NCBI GenBank assembly: GCA_036525975.1
Contig: DATCZK010000085.1
Location: 1-10,908, forward strand
Reading direction: 5' to 3'
DNA: 10,908 nucleotides
From: Quisquiliibacterium sp036525975
Lineage (GTDB): Bacteria > Pseudomonadota > Gammaproteobacteria > Burkholderiales > Burkholderiaceae_E
The position numbers and the translations under genes were made by a program. Position 1 is the stretch's first letter. Every line of letters starts with the position of its first letter. This document shows, in pieces, positions 1-5,918 of the stretch. The notes under the pieces were generated by a model. The model was not told the origin of the DNA and did not search any database. It saw only the letters and a program-made list of their open reading frames with translations.

Positions 1-168
1 GGCAGCGGGCTCGGCGACGGCGCCGGCGACGCCGGGCGAGCCGGCGCCGGCCGGGGCGCCGCCCGAGACGAGGCCGAGGCTCGCGCAACCGGCGAGTGCG
101 AGGGTCGCAAAGCCCAGCGTCGCGCGCTGAGCAACCGGCGACTTCGGGCGGTGAAGCGGTTGGTTCAT
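1..168 (-). CDS. N-terminal part of a predicted lipoprotein (partial, runs off the window)
   Basis: An open frame of 56 codons starts with ATG at 166-168 and stays open to base 1, so only the N-terminus is present. It begins with basic residues (MNQPLHRPKSPVAQR), then a short hydrophobic stretch ending LALAGC, a classical lipobox with the acylated cysteine at residue 28. This predicts a type II signal peptide and membrane anchoring after Lgt/Lsp processing. After the cysteine the chain is low-complexity Ala/Gly/Pro, typical of a linker before a folded domain that is not visible. It is divergent from mutM. In Burkholderiales a TPR-type lipoprotein or secreted TPR protein often lies next to mutM, but no repeat is visible here, so the product is left open. 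The lipoprotein signal is seen; the identity is not. Confidence 0.75.
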   Translation of the reverse strand, partial: MNQPLHRPKSPVAQRATLGFATLALAGCASLGLVSGGAPAGAGSPGVAGAVAEPAA

Positions 169-256
169 CCGACGATCTTAGGTTCTATTAAACTGCCCCG
201 CAACACAGGGGGCGACTCGCGGCGCGCGTCGCCGGTCGAACGAGAAGGCGCGGGCG
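169..256. promoter_or_regulatory. Divergent intergenic region between lipoprotein gene and mutM
   Basis: This 88-bp gap is the only relatively AT-rich stretch at the left end and must hold start signals for both divergent genes. On the minus strand TTGCGG, 17 nt and TAAGAT (180-175) resemble a sigma-70 promoter. Its start point would fall almost on the lipoprotein ATG, implying a very short leader. On the plus strand TTCTAT or TATTAA (183-191) are weak -10 candidates for mutM. AGAAGG at 243-248 is a good Shine-Dalgarno sequence, 8 nt before the mutM ATG. The promoter assignments are guesses from hexamer similarity. Confidence 0.3.
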
Positions 257-1084
257 ATGCCGGAATTGCCGGAGGTGGAGGTGGTGCGACGCGGCCTCGC
301 CGCCGAGGCGGCGGGCGGGGTCGTGCGCGCGGTGCGGGTGCGCGCGCCGCGGCTGCGCTGGCCGGTGCCCGCGGGCCTGGGGGACGAGATCCTCGGGTGC
401 CGGCTCGAGGCGGTTGAGCGGCGCGGAAAATACCTGCTGCTTCGCTTCGCGGGCGGGAGCCTGATCGCGCACCTCGGGATGTCGGGCAGCCTGCTGTTCT
501 TCCCCGGCAGCTCGGCGCCTGCGCCGCGCGCGCACGATCACGTCGACATCGAGTTCCACCACGGCTTGTTGCGGCTGCACGACCCGAGGCGATTCGGCGC
601 GATCCTTTGGCACGCCGCCGCCGACGGCGCGATCGAACGCCACCCGCTGCTCGCCGGGCTGGGGGTCGAGCCGTTCTCCGGGTCTTTCGGCGGCGAGTTG
701 TTGCACGGCGCGACGCGGGGGCGCAAGGCCTCGATCAAGCAGCTGCTGCTGGGCGGGCGGATCGTGGTCGGCGTGGGAAACATCTACGCCTGCGAGAGCC
801 TGTTTCGTGCGGCGATCCGCCCGGCAACCCCGGCGGGGCGCATCGGCCTCGCGCGCTACGAGCGCCTCGCGGTGCACGTGCGCGAAACGCTCGCCGAGGC
901 GATCGCCCGGGGCGGCAGCACGCTGCGCGATTTCGTCGCCACCCGGGGGCAGCCGGGCCACTTCCAGCTCGACTACGCGGTCTACGACCGCGCGGGCGAG
1001 CCCTGCCGCCGATGCGGCGCCACGGTGCGGGTGGATCGCGAGCAGGCCCGCTCCACCTACTGGTGCGCCGGCTGCCAGCACTGA
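257..1084 (+). CDS. mutM: Formamidopyrimidine-DNA glycosylase (Fpg/MutM)
   Basis: A 275-residue protein of normal family length. It is a bifunctional DNA glycosylase/AP lyase that excises 8-oxoguanine and formamidopyrimidines opposite cytosine. After Met removal the N-terminus is PELPEVE, giving the catalytic Pro2 and Glu3. Lys58 in the ERRGKYL segment matches the conserved substrate-contacting lysine. The helix-two-turn-helix region includes GVGNIYACE (about 172-180). The C-terminal zinc finger has Cys250, Cys253, Cys270 and Cys273 (C-x2-C-x16-C-x2-C). ATG at 257 is fixed by the obligatory MPELPE start and has AGAAGG 8 nt upstream. It is divergent from the lipoprotein gene and followed by the dynamin-like gene on the same strand. 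Together with mutY 2.2 kb downstream it covers two of the three GO-system activities. Nothing appears damaged. Confidence 0.98.
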   Translation: MPELPEVEVVRRGLAAEAAGGVVRAVRVRAPRLRWPVPAGLGDEILGCRLEAVERRGKYLLLRFAGGSLIAHLGMSGSLLFFPGSSAPAPRAHDHVDIEFHHGLLRLHDPRRFGAILWHAAADGAIERHPLLAGLGVEPFSGSFGGELLHGATRGRKASIKQLLLGGRIVVGVGNIYACESLFRAAIRPATPAGRIGLARYERLAVHVRETLAEAIARGGSTLRDFVATRGQPGHFQLDYAVYDRAGEPCRRCGATVRVDREQARSTYWCAGCQH

Positions 1085-1105
1085 GGCCGTCGTCGCGCCG
1101 CGGCC

Positions 1106-1138
1106 GATGCCGCCCGGCGCGGATGCCGCCCGGCGCGG
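1106..1138. repeat. Perfect 16-bp tandem duplication between mutM and the dynamin-like gene
   Basis: The unit GATGCCGCCCGGCGCG occurs twice head to tail (1106-1121 and 1122-1137) with one further matching base. It lies 22 nt after the mutM stop, outside any supported gene. The unit is not a multiple of three, consistent with non-coding sequence. It looks like a slippage product in GC-rich DNA; no function is evident. Confidence 0.85.
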
Positions 1139-1168
1139 CGAGGGCGCCGCGCGGCGGGTGGCCTCGCC
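1137..1168 (+). terminator. GC-rich stem-loop downstream of mutM, no U-tract
   Basis: GGCGAGG (1137-1143) and CCTCGCC (1162-1168) are perfect 7-bp inverted arms. The 18-nt loop contains its own palindrome, CGCCGCGCGGCG (1145-1156). It follows the mutM stop by about 50 nt and precedes the putative promoter of the next gene, so it could end or protect the mutM transcript. No run of T follows, so it is not a canonical intrinsic terminator; in such GC-rich DNA hairpins also arise easily by chance. Confidence 0.25.
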
Positions 1169-1196
1169 GGGTGAGCGGGCGCTGCACGGGGCGCCG

Positions 1197-1205
1197 TGCT
1201 AGATT
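1197..1205 (+). promoter_or_regulatory. Putative extended -10 promoter of the dynamin-like gene
   Basis: TGC directly followed by TAGATT forms an extended -10 element (4 of 6 matches to TATAAT plus the upstream TG). No good -35 is present, which extended -10 promoters tolerate. Transcription would start near 1212, giving a leader of about 26 nt with AGAGG at 1225-1229 before the TTG at 1238. This supports TTG1238 over the upstream in-frame GTG at 1196. Inferred from hexamer similarity only. Confidence 0.35.
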
Positions 1206-1237
1206 GCCCGGCGACAGGGCCCGAAGAGGATGAGACC

Positions 1238-3199
1238 TTGGCTGCCGGAAATCTTGGCGAGCGCATTGCGGCGTACGGCGCGTGGCGTGGCGGGGTGGCG
1301 GACGCGTTGCGCCGCTACGCGCAGTGGCTCGAGGGCGCCGGGTTCGGCGATGCCGGCGTGCGATCGCGCGTGGACCGCATGGTCGCCCGGCTGCGCGAGG
1401 ACCGGATCTCGATCGCGTTCGTGGCCGAGTTCTCGCGCGGCAAGTCGGAGCTGATCAACGCGCTGTTCTTCGCCGACTACGGCCGGCGCATCGTGCCTTC
1501 GACCGCCGGGCGCACCACGATGTGCCCGACCGAACTGCTCTACGACCCGACGCGCCCCGCGTCGATCCGCCTGCTCCCGATCGAGTCGCGCCTCGACGAT
1601 GCGAGCGTGTCCGAGTTGCGCGCCGACGCTTCGGCCTGGCACGAGATCCCGATCCGCCCCGGCGACGCCGACAGCGTGGCGCAGGCCTTCGCGAGCGTGC
1701 GCGAGACGCGCCGCGCGCTGATCGAGCGGGCGCGGGAGCTGGGCCTTTACTCGGCCGACGACCCCGATTCGCCGGTGCAACCCGACGTGGACGGAACGGT
1801 GGAGATTCCGCGCTGGCGCCACGCGATCGTGAACATCCCCGATCCGATGCTGCAGAGCGGCCTGGTCGTGATCGACACCCCGGGCCTGAACGCGATCGGC
1901 AGCGAGCCGGAACTGACGCTGAACCTGATCCCGGCGGCCGACGCGGTGCTGTTCGTGCTCGCGGCCGACGCCGGCGTCACGCGCAGCGACATCGACGTCT
2001 GGCGGGAGCACGTCTGCCCGGCGCACGATTCCGGGCGCTTCGTGGTGTTGAACAAGATCGACGGGCTGTGGGACGACCTGCGCGACGAGCAACAGGTCGA
2101 CGCCGAGATCGAGCAGCAGGCGGCGTCGGTGTCGCGCACGCTCGGCCTGGACCGCGAGCGGGTGTTCCCGGTGTCGGCGCACAAGGCGCTGGTGGCGAAG
2201 ATCCAGTCGGACCCCGCGCTGCTGCGCCGCAGTCGCCTGGAGGAACTCGAACGTGCGATCTGCACCGAGCTCGTTCCGCAGCGCCAGGCGCTGGTGCGCG
2301 AGCGCGTGGGGCGCGAGTTCGAAGAGCTCTCGTCGGCCACGTCGGCCGTGCTCAATGCCCGGCGCAGGGCGGTCGTGGAGCAGCTCTTCGAGCTCAACGG
2401 CCTTCGCGGCAAGAACCGCGGCGTGGTCGAGCTGATGGCGGCGCGCGTCAAGGGCGAGCGCAGCGATTTCGAGAAGAGCCTGCGGCATCTGCAGGCGCTG
2501 CGGATCGTGGTCGCGCGGCACTCGCAGTCGATCTACGCGACGATCGGCTTGGGGGCGCTCAAGCAGCACGTGCGAAGGGCGCGCGAGCAGATGAGGGCGA
2601 GCAATTTCTCGGTCGGGCTGCGCGACGGCATGGGGGCGCTGCTGTCGGCCTCGCGCGCCGATTTCGACCAGGTCGCGCGCGCGGTGGAAGAGGTGAGCAC
2701 GATGATGACGGCCATGTACCGCACCTTCAGCTCCGAGCACGGCCTCACGCTGGGCGCGCCGATCGGGTTCTCGGTGCGGCGCTATCTCGACGAGCTCGAC
2801 CGCGTGGAGGCGCTGCAGAAGCGCCAGTTCGGCGCGCTCTCGCTCGTGACGACCGAGAAGTGGGCGCTGATGCGCAGGTTCTTCGAGTCGGTGGCGGCGC
2901 GCATTCGCGAGGTCTACGACCTGGCCAACCGCGAGATCGAGACCTGGCTTCGCGCGGTGATCGCGCCGATCGAGGGGCAGGTGCGCGAGCACCACTCGCA
3001 GCTTCGCCGCAGGCTCGACTCGGTTCGCCGCGTGCTCGACGCGAGCCAGAGCCTCGATTCGCGCATCGCCGAGGTGGAGGAGGCGCGCGCGCTGGTCGAG
3101 CGGCAGATCGCGATCGTGTCCGATCTCGCCGGGCAGGCGCGCACGCTGCTCGGGTACTCGGTTCAAGCGCTGGACGAGACGGCGTACGAACCGGCCTGA
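1238..3199 (+). CDS. Dynamin-family GTPase
   Basis: A 653-residue protein with an N-terminal dynamin-type GTPase domain and a long helical remainder. With TTG1238 as residue 1, the P-loop is AEFSRGKS (Lys69, Ser70), switch I includes the Thr pair in AGRTTMCPTE (about 93-94), G3 is DTPG (213-216) and G4 is NKID (272-275). The rest is rich in Arg/Glu/Leu with coiled-coil character and no clear transmembrane segment. The family couples GTP hydrolysis to membrane remodelling or tethering; the specific role here is unknown. The first P-loop Gly, usual in the GEFSRGKS form, is Ala. I chose TTG1238 because AGAGG lies 8 nt upstream and the encoded MAAGNLGERIAAYGAW suits such proteins. GTG1196 is an in-frame alternative adding 14 residues, but it lacks a ribosome site and sits in the putative promoter. 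Bacterial dynamins often occur as tandem pairs; this one is single, between mutM and mutY. Confidence 0.88.
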   Translation: MAAGNLGERIAAYGAWRGGVADALRRYAQWLEGAGFGDAGVRSRVDRMVARLREDRISIAFVAEFSRGKSELINALFFADYGRRIVPSTAGRTTMCPTELLYDPTRPASIRLLPIESRLDDASVSELRADASAWHEIPIRPGDADSVAQAFASVRETRRALIERARELGLYSADDPDSPVQPDVDGTVEIPRWRHAIVNIPDPMLQSGLVVIDTPGLNAIGSEPELTLNLIPAADAVLFVLAADAGVTRSDIDVWREHVCPAHDSGRFVVLNKIDGLWDDLRDEQQVDAEIEQQAASVSRTLGLDRERVFPVSAHKALVAKIQSDPALLRRSRLEELERAICTELVPQRQALVRERVGREFEELSSATSAVLNARRRAVVEQLFELNGLRGKNRGVVELMAARVKGERSDFEKSLRHLQALRIVVARHSQSIYATIGLGALKQHVRRAREQMRASNFSVGLRDGMGALLSASRADFDQVARAVEEVSTMMTAMYRTFSSEHGLTLGAPIGFSVRRYLDELDRVEALQKRQFGALSLVTTEKWALMRRFFESVAARIREVYDLANREIETWLRAVIAPIEGQVREHHSQLRRRLDSVRRVLDASQSLDSRIAEVEEARALVERQIAIVSDLAGQARTLLGYSVQALDETAYEPA

Positions 3200-3205
3200 C
3201 GCCGG

Positions 3206-3218
3206 GCCGGGTACCGGC
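3206..3218 (+). other. Small hairpin just after the dynamin-like gene
   Basis: GCCGG, a GTA loop and CCGGC form a perfect 5-bp stem 6 nt after the dynamin gene stop (3197-3199). With the stronger hairpin at 3230-3244 it may end or stabilise the upstream transcript before mutY. There is no T-run, so termination is uncertain. Confidence 0.25.
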
Positions 3219-3227
3219 GGGGCCCCG

Positions 3228-3245
3228 GGGCGGGCAGCGCCCGCG
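3228..3245 (+). repeat. Copy 1 of an 18-nt palindromic intergenic repeat
   Basis: The 18-mer GGGCGGGCAGCGCCCGCG folds into a perfect 6-bp stem (GCGGGC/GCCCGC) with an AGC loop at 3230-3244. The identical 18-mer lies on the minus strand at 5914-5897 in the rapZ leader. Here it lies 28 nt after the dynamin gene stop and 45 nt before the mutY ATG. Both copies are intergenic. It may be a small dispersed palindromic element or a recurrent RNA hairpin. Confidence 0.6.
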
Positions 3246-3275
3246 CCCGGCGACGGCCGCCGGCCCCGGGTGGGT

Positions 3276-3281
3276 TATCCT
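3276..3281 (+). promoter_or_regulatory. Putative -10 element of mutY giving a near-leaderless mRNA
   Basis: TATCCT matches TATAAT at four positions and lies 9 nt before the mutY ATG. If used, transcription starts at about 3288, leaving almost no leader. This agrees with the absence of any Shine-Dalgarno sequence before mutY. No convincing -35 is visible. Confidence 0.25.
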
Positions 3282-3290
3282 GCCGCTGCA

Positions 3291-4493
3291 ATGGGATGGT
3301 TCTCCGATCGCATCGTGCGCTGGCAGCGCGAACACGGGCGTCACGACCTCCCGTGGCAGGGCACGCGCGACCCGTACCGCATCTGGGTGTCGGAAGTGAT
3401 GCTGCAGCAGACGCAGGTGGCGTCGGTGGTGGGCTACTTCCAGCGCTTCGTCGCGCGCTTTCCCGACCTGCACGCGCTCGCCGCCGCCGACCTCGACGAC
3501 GTGATGCGCCAATGGAGCGGGCTCGGCTACTACAGCCGCGCGCGCAACCTGCACGCCTGCGCGCGCAAGCTCGCCGACGAGCTCGGCGGCGAGTTTCCGC
3601 GCTGCGGGCCGGCGCTGTCGCGGCTGCCCGGGGTCGGGCGCTCCACCGGCGCCGCGATCGCGGTGTTCGCCCACGGCGCGCGCGAGCCGATCCTCGACGG
3701 CAACGTGCGCCGGGTGCTGTGCCGGTTCTTCGCGGTCGAGGGCGACCCCGGGCAGGCGGCGGTGCAGCGCCGGCTGTGGGAGATCGCCGAGCGCGAACTG
3801 CCGCGCTCCTCGCTCGAGCAGTACACGCAGGGGCTGATGGACCTGGGCGCCACCGTGTGCACCCGCGCGCGCCCGGCCTGCGAGCGCTGCCCGCTCGCGC
3901 GCCGCTGTCTCGCGCGGGCGCAGGGGATCACCGACCGCCTGCCGCATCCCCGCGCCCGGCGCGCGAGCCCGCAGCGAAGCACCCGCATGCTGATCCTGTG
4001 CCGCGGCGACGAGGTGCTCCTCGAGCGCCGCCCGTCCACCGGGATCTGGGGCGGGCTCTGGAGCCTGCCGCAGGTCGACGCCGATCCGGGCCCGTCGGCG
4101 CGGGGCTACGAAGTGCTCGCGCGCGAGGAGTTGCCCGCGTTCGAGCACGCGTTCACGCACTTCCGGCTGCGGGTCGAGCCGCTGCTGCTCGCGGTTCGCC
4201 CGGCCGGCGGCCGCGGTGCGCGCGACGCCCCGGGCGAGGTCTGGATGCCGCTGTCGGAAGTGCAGGCCGCGGCGCTCCCGGCACCGGTGAAGGCGTTGCT
4301 GCTGCGGCTGCGCGATCGCCCCGGCGGGCCGCTCAGACCACGCGATGCTGTTCCAGGTACTGGTGCACCAGCGACAGGCGCACCAGCGGGTCGGGCAGCT
4401 CCATCAGCTGTTGTCGCGCCCTCGGCGAGATCGGCAGGAACTCGCACAGGCGGTTCGCCACCCACCCGGCGCGGTCGAAGTGCAGGGGGGTAG
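3291..4493 (+). CDS. mutY: Adenine DNA glycosylase MutY with a run-on C-terminal tail
   Basis: A 400-residue protein that removes adenine mispaired with 8-oxoguanine. From ATG3291, Glu35 in WVSEVMLQQTQV is the catalytic glutamate. The HhH motif is LPGVGRSTG (112-120) and Asp136 in LDGNVRR is the second catalytic residue. Cys190, Cys197, Cys200 and Cys206 form the C-x6-C-x2-C-x5-C [4Fe-4S] site. A NUDIX-like C-terminal 8-oxoG-recognition domain follows (about 240-345), with the FEHAFTHFRL loop. ATG3291 gives the family-typical start; GTG3270 in frame would add seven residues without support. There is no Shine-Dalgarno sequence. The conserved protein ends near residue 343-348, after KALLLRLRD. 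The frame then continues about 55 codons of Ala/Pro/Gly/Arg-rich sequence antisense to the LON-domain gene, to a TAG after a run of six G. That tail is probably non-functional or unstructured. Confidence 0.96.
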   Translation: MGWFSDRIVRWQREHGRHDLPWQGTRDPYRIWVSEVMLQQTQVASVVGYFQRFVARFPDLHALAAADLDDVMRQWSGLGYYSRARNLHACARKLADELGGEFPRCGPALSRLPGVGRSTGAAIAVFAHGAREPILDGNVRRVLCRFFAVEGDPGQAAVQRRLWEIAERELPRSSLEQYTQGLMDLGATVCTRARPACERCPLARRCLARAQGITDRLPHPRARRASPQRSTRMLILCRGDEVLLERRPSTGIWGGLWSLPQVDADPGPSARGYEVLAREELPAFEHAFTHFRLRVEPLLLAVRPAGGRGARDAPGEVWMPLSEVQAAALPAPVKALLLRLRDRPGGPLRPRDAVPGTGAPATGAPAGRAAPSAVVAPSARSAGTRTGGSPPTRRGRSAGG

Positions 4494-4962
4494 CGACCAG
4501 TCGGTGCGACGCGCCGGGTTCGCGGCTCTCGAGATCGGCGAGGATCCGGCGCAGCAGCAAAGGGCAGGCTTCGAAGCGCGCGGGCACCTCCACCGCCGCG
4601 TCGGCTTCGATCAGCGTCGCATCGGCCCGGATCAGGCCGTCGTCCTGCACGCGCCGCGCGGTGATCCGGAAGCGCTGTCCGCCCAGCGCGCGCAGCTGCA
4701 GCACGCCCAGCCGCTCCATGTCGAAGTCGGTGATCGACGCGAGGCAGCCCACCTCTTCGTGCTCGGCGGCCGGGCCGACCTCCTCGCCGCGCGTGATGCG
4801 GCAAACGCCGAAGGGCTCCTGCGCGTGCATGCACGCGCGCACCATGTCCACGTAGCGGGTCTCGAACACGCGCACGGCCAGCGCGCCGTCGGGAAACAGC
4901 ACCGATTGCAGCGGGAAGATCGCAAGCCCGCGCAGCGGTGCCCGCTCGCCCGGATCGGTCAT
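4333..4962 (-). CDS. Stand-alone LON substrate-binding-domain protein
   Basis: A 209-residue protein resembling only the N-terminal substrate-binding domain of Lon protease. The start of that fold is clear in IFPLQSVLFPDGALAVRVFE (15-34), followed by TRYVDMV. The middle is beta-rich with FGVCRITRG and GCLASITDF, and the end is helical (GWVANRLCEFLPIS onward). There is no AAA+ ATPase segment and no Ser-Lys protease domain, so it is not a protease by itself. Such small proteins are widespread; their function is not settled, with substrate or partner recognition the usual proposal. The start is ATG4962, the only one before the conserved FPL motif; no Shine-Dalgarno is visible. It is the last gene of the minus-strand series, 53 nt after rapZ, and its 3' end overlaps the convergent mutY frame by 161 nt. 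Confidence 0.9.
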   Translation of the reverse strand: MTDPGERAPLRGLAIFPLQSVLFPDGALAVRVFETRYVDMVRACMHAQEPFGVCRITRGEEVGPAAEHEEVGCLASITDFDMERLGVLQLRALGGQRFRITARRVQDDGLIRADATLIEADAAVEVPARFEACPLLLRRILADLESREPGASHRLVATPLHFDRAGWVANRLCEFLPISPRARQQLMELPDPLVRLSLVHQYLEQHRVV

Positions 4963-4970
4963 CGCGCTGG

Positions 4971-4988
4971 CTGGCGCGCCTGGCGCGC
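4971..4988. repeat. Perfect 9-bp tandem repeat in the rapZ-LON gap
   Basis: CTGGCGCGC occurs twice head to tail (4971-4979, 4980-4988). The minus-strand 13-codon frame from ATG 5000 to TGA 4959 runs through it and overlaps the LON-gene ATG as ATGA. It is short and could be chance in GC-rich DNA; no function is known. Confidence 0.6.
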
Positions 4989-5015
4989 GGTCGCCGCCAT
5001 CGGTTCGCCCCGGCC

Positions 5016-5888
5016 CTAGGCCGCGGCCAGCCGCTGCGTGAGCGCGCGGTGGCGCACCAGCACGTGCTCGGTGCGGCGAAAGTGCAGCGCGAGCTGCTCC
5101 ACGCAATAGACCGAGCGGTGCTGCCCGCCCGTGCACCCCACGGCCACCGTGAGGTAGCTGCGGTTTTCCTGGATGTAGAACGGGAGCCAGGTGTGCAGGA
5201 ACGATTCGATGTGCTCGATCAGGCGCGCGACCGACGGAATCGCCTCGAGGAACGCGATCACCGCCTCGTCGCGGCCGGTGAGCGGGCGCAGCTCGCTGGT
5301 GTAGTAGGGGTTGGGCAGGCAGCGCGCGTCGAACACGAGGTCGGCGTCGAGCGGAACCCCGTGCTTGTAGGCGAACGACGCGAACAGCAGCGTGATCGGG
5401 GCGCGCTCCGCGCCCACCACGTCGCGCACCCACTGGCGCAGCACGTTCGGGTGCAGGTCGCTGGTGTCGAGCGAGGGGCCCAGGCCCTCGATCGCCGACA
5501 TCATCTCGCGCTCGCGTTCGATCGCCTCCTCGAGCGTGGCGATCGGGTCGCGCGACGGCGCGGGCGCCGAGAGCGGATGGCGGCGGCGCGTCTCGGAGTA
5601 GCGCTGCACCAGCGTGTCGGTGCGTGCGTTGAGGAAGATCACCTTGCAGTCGTGGCCGCCGCGCACGAGTTCGCCGATCGTGTCGCGCACCTCGCCGATC
5701 GTGGCGCCGCTGCGCGCGTCGACCGACACGGCCACGCGCGCGTGGCCCGTCTGGCTCAGCGACACGATCACGTCGTGCAGGAAGCGCACCGGCAGGTTGT
5801 CGATGCAGTAGTAGCCGTCGTCCTCGAGCACGTTGATCGCGATCGACTTGCCCGAGCCCGAGATTCCGGTGATCAGAACGACCTGCAT
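5016..5888 (-). CDS. rapZ: RNase adapter / nucleotide-binding regulator RapZ (YvcJ family)
   Basis: A 290-residue protein, close to the usual family length. The N-terminal P-loop is GISGSGKS (8-15), followed by the conserved EDDGYYCIDNLPVRFL (22-37). The middle contains DARCLPNPYY (187-196). The C-terminal domain has the family signature GCTGGQHRSV (251-260) and YCVEQLALHF. In E. coli RapZ binds GlcN6P and presents the sRNA GlmZ to RNase E; in most other bacteria its role is less clear. The very C-terminus, ALTQRLAAA, lacks the Lys/Arg-rich end that E. coli RapZ needs for RNA binding. ATG5888 is fixed by the family start MQVVLITG. The leader is unusual: GAGAGG is separated from ATG by a hairpin. 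It lies between hprK (108-nt gap) and the LON gene (53-nt gap). Confidence 0.97.
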   Translation of the reverse strand: MQVVLITGISGSGKSIAINVLEDDGYYCIDNLPVRFLHDVIVSLSQTGHARVAVSVDARSGATIGEVRDTIGELVRGGHDCKVIFLNARTDTLVQRYSETRRRHPLSAPAPSRDPIATLEEAIEREREMMSAIEGLGPSLDTSDLHPNVLRQWVRDVVGAERAPITLLFASFAYKHGVPLDADLVFDARCLPNPYYTSELRPLTGRDEAVIAFLEAIPSVARLIEHIESFLHTWLPFYIQENRSYLTVAVGCTGGQHRSVYCVEQLALHFRRTEHVLVRHRALTQRLAAA

Positions 5889-5896
5889 GCCAGCGA

Positions 5897-5914
5897 CGCG
5901 GGCGCTGCCCGCCC
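5897..5914 (-). repeat. Copy 2 of the 18-nt palindromic repeat, in the rapZ leader
   Basis: On the minus strand this reads GGGCGGGCAGCGCCCGCG, identical to 3228-3245 on the plus strand. The 6-bp stem with AGC loop occupies 5912-5898, ending 9 nt before the rapZ ATG. It lies between a Shine-Dalgarno-like GAGAGG and the start codon, where a folded hairpin would affect translation initiation. Confidence 0.6.
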
Positions 5915-5918
5915 TCTC
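5913..5918 (-). promoter_or_regulatory. Candidate rapZ Shine-Dalgarno upstream of a hairpin
   Basis: GAGAGG on the minus strand is a good anti-16S match but ends 24 nt before the rapZ ATG, too far for a linear site. The intervening 15-nt hairpin (5912-5898) plus a 9-nt spacer would bring it to a normal distance when folded. No other ribosome site is visible nearer the start. Confidence 0.35.

Noticed and set aside
1199..3166. A long minus-strand frame antisense to the dynamin-like gene
   Set aside because: The plus frame has clear GTPase motifs. The minus frame is an Arg/His/Leu-rich mirror with no motif.
3276..3284. TTATCC resembling a DnaA box before mutY
   Set aside because: Only about six of nine bases match, there is a single copy, and no origin context is present.
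4963..5433. Upstream in-frame extension of the LON-domain gene across the 3' part of rapZ
   Set aside because: The extension is antisense-like, out-of-frame sequence inside the highly conserved rapZ coding region. The LON fold begins just after ATG4962.
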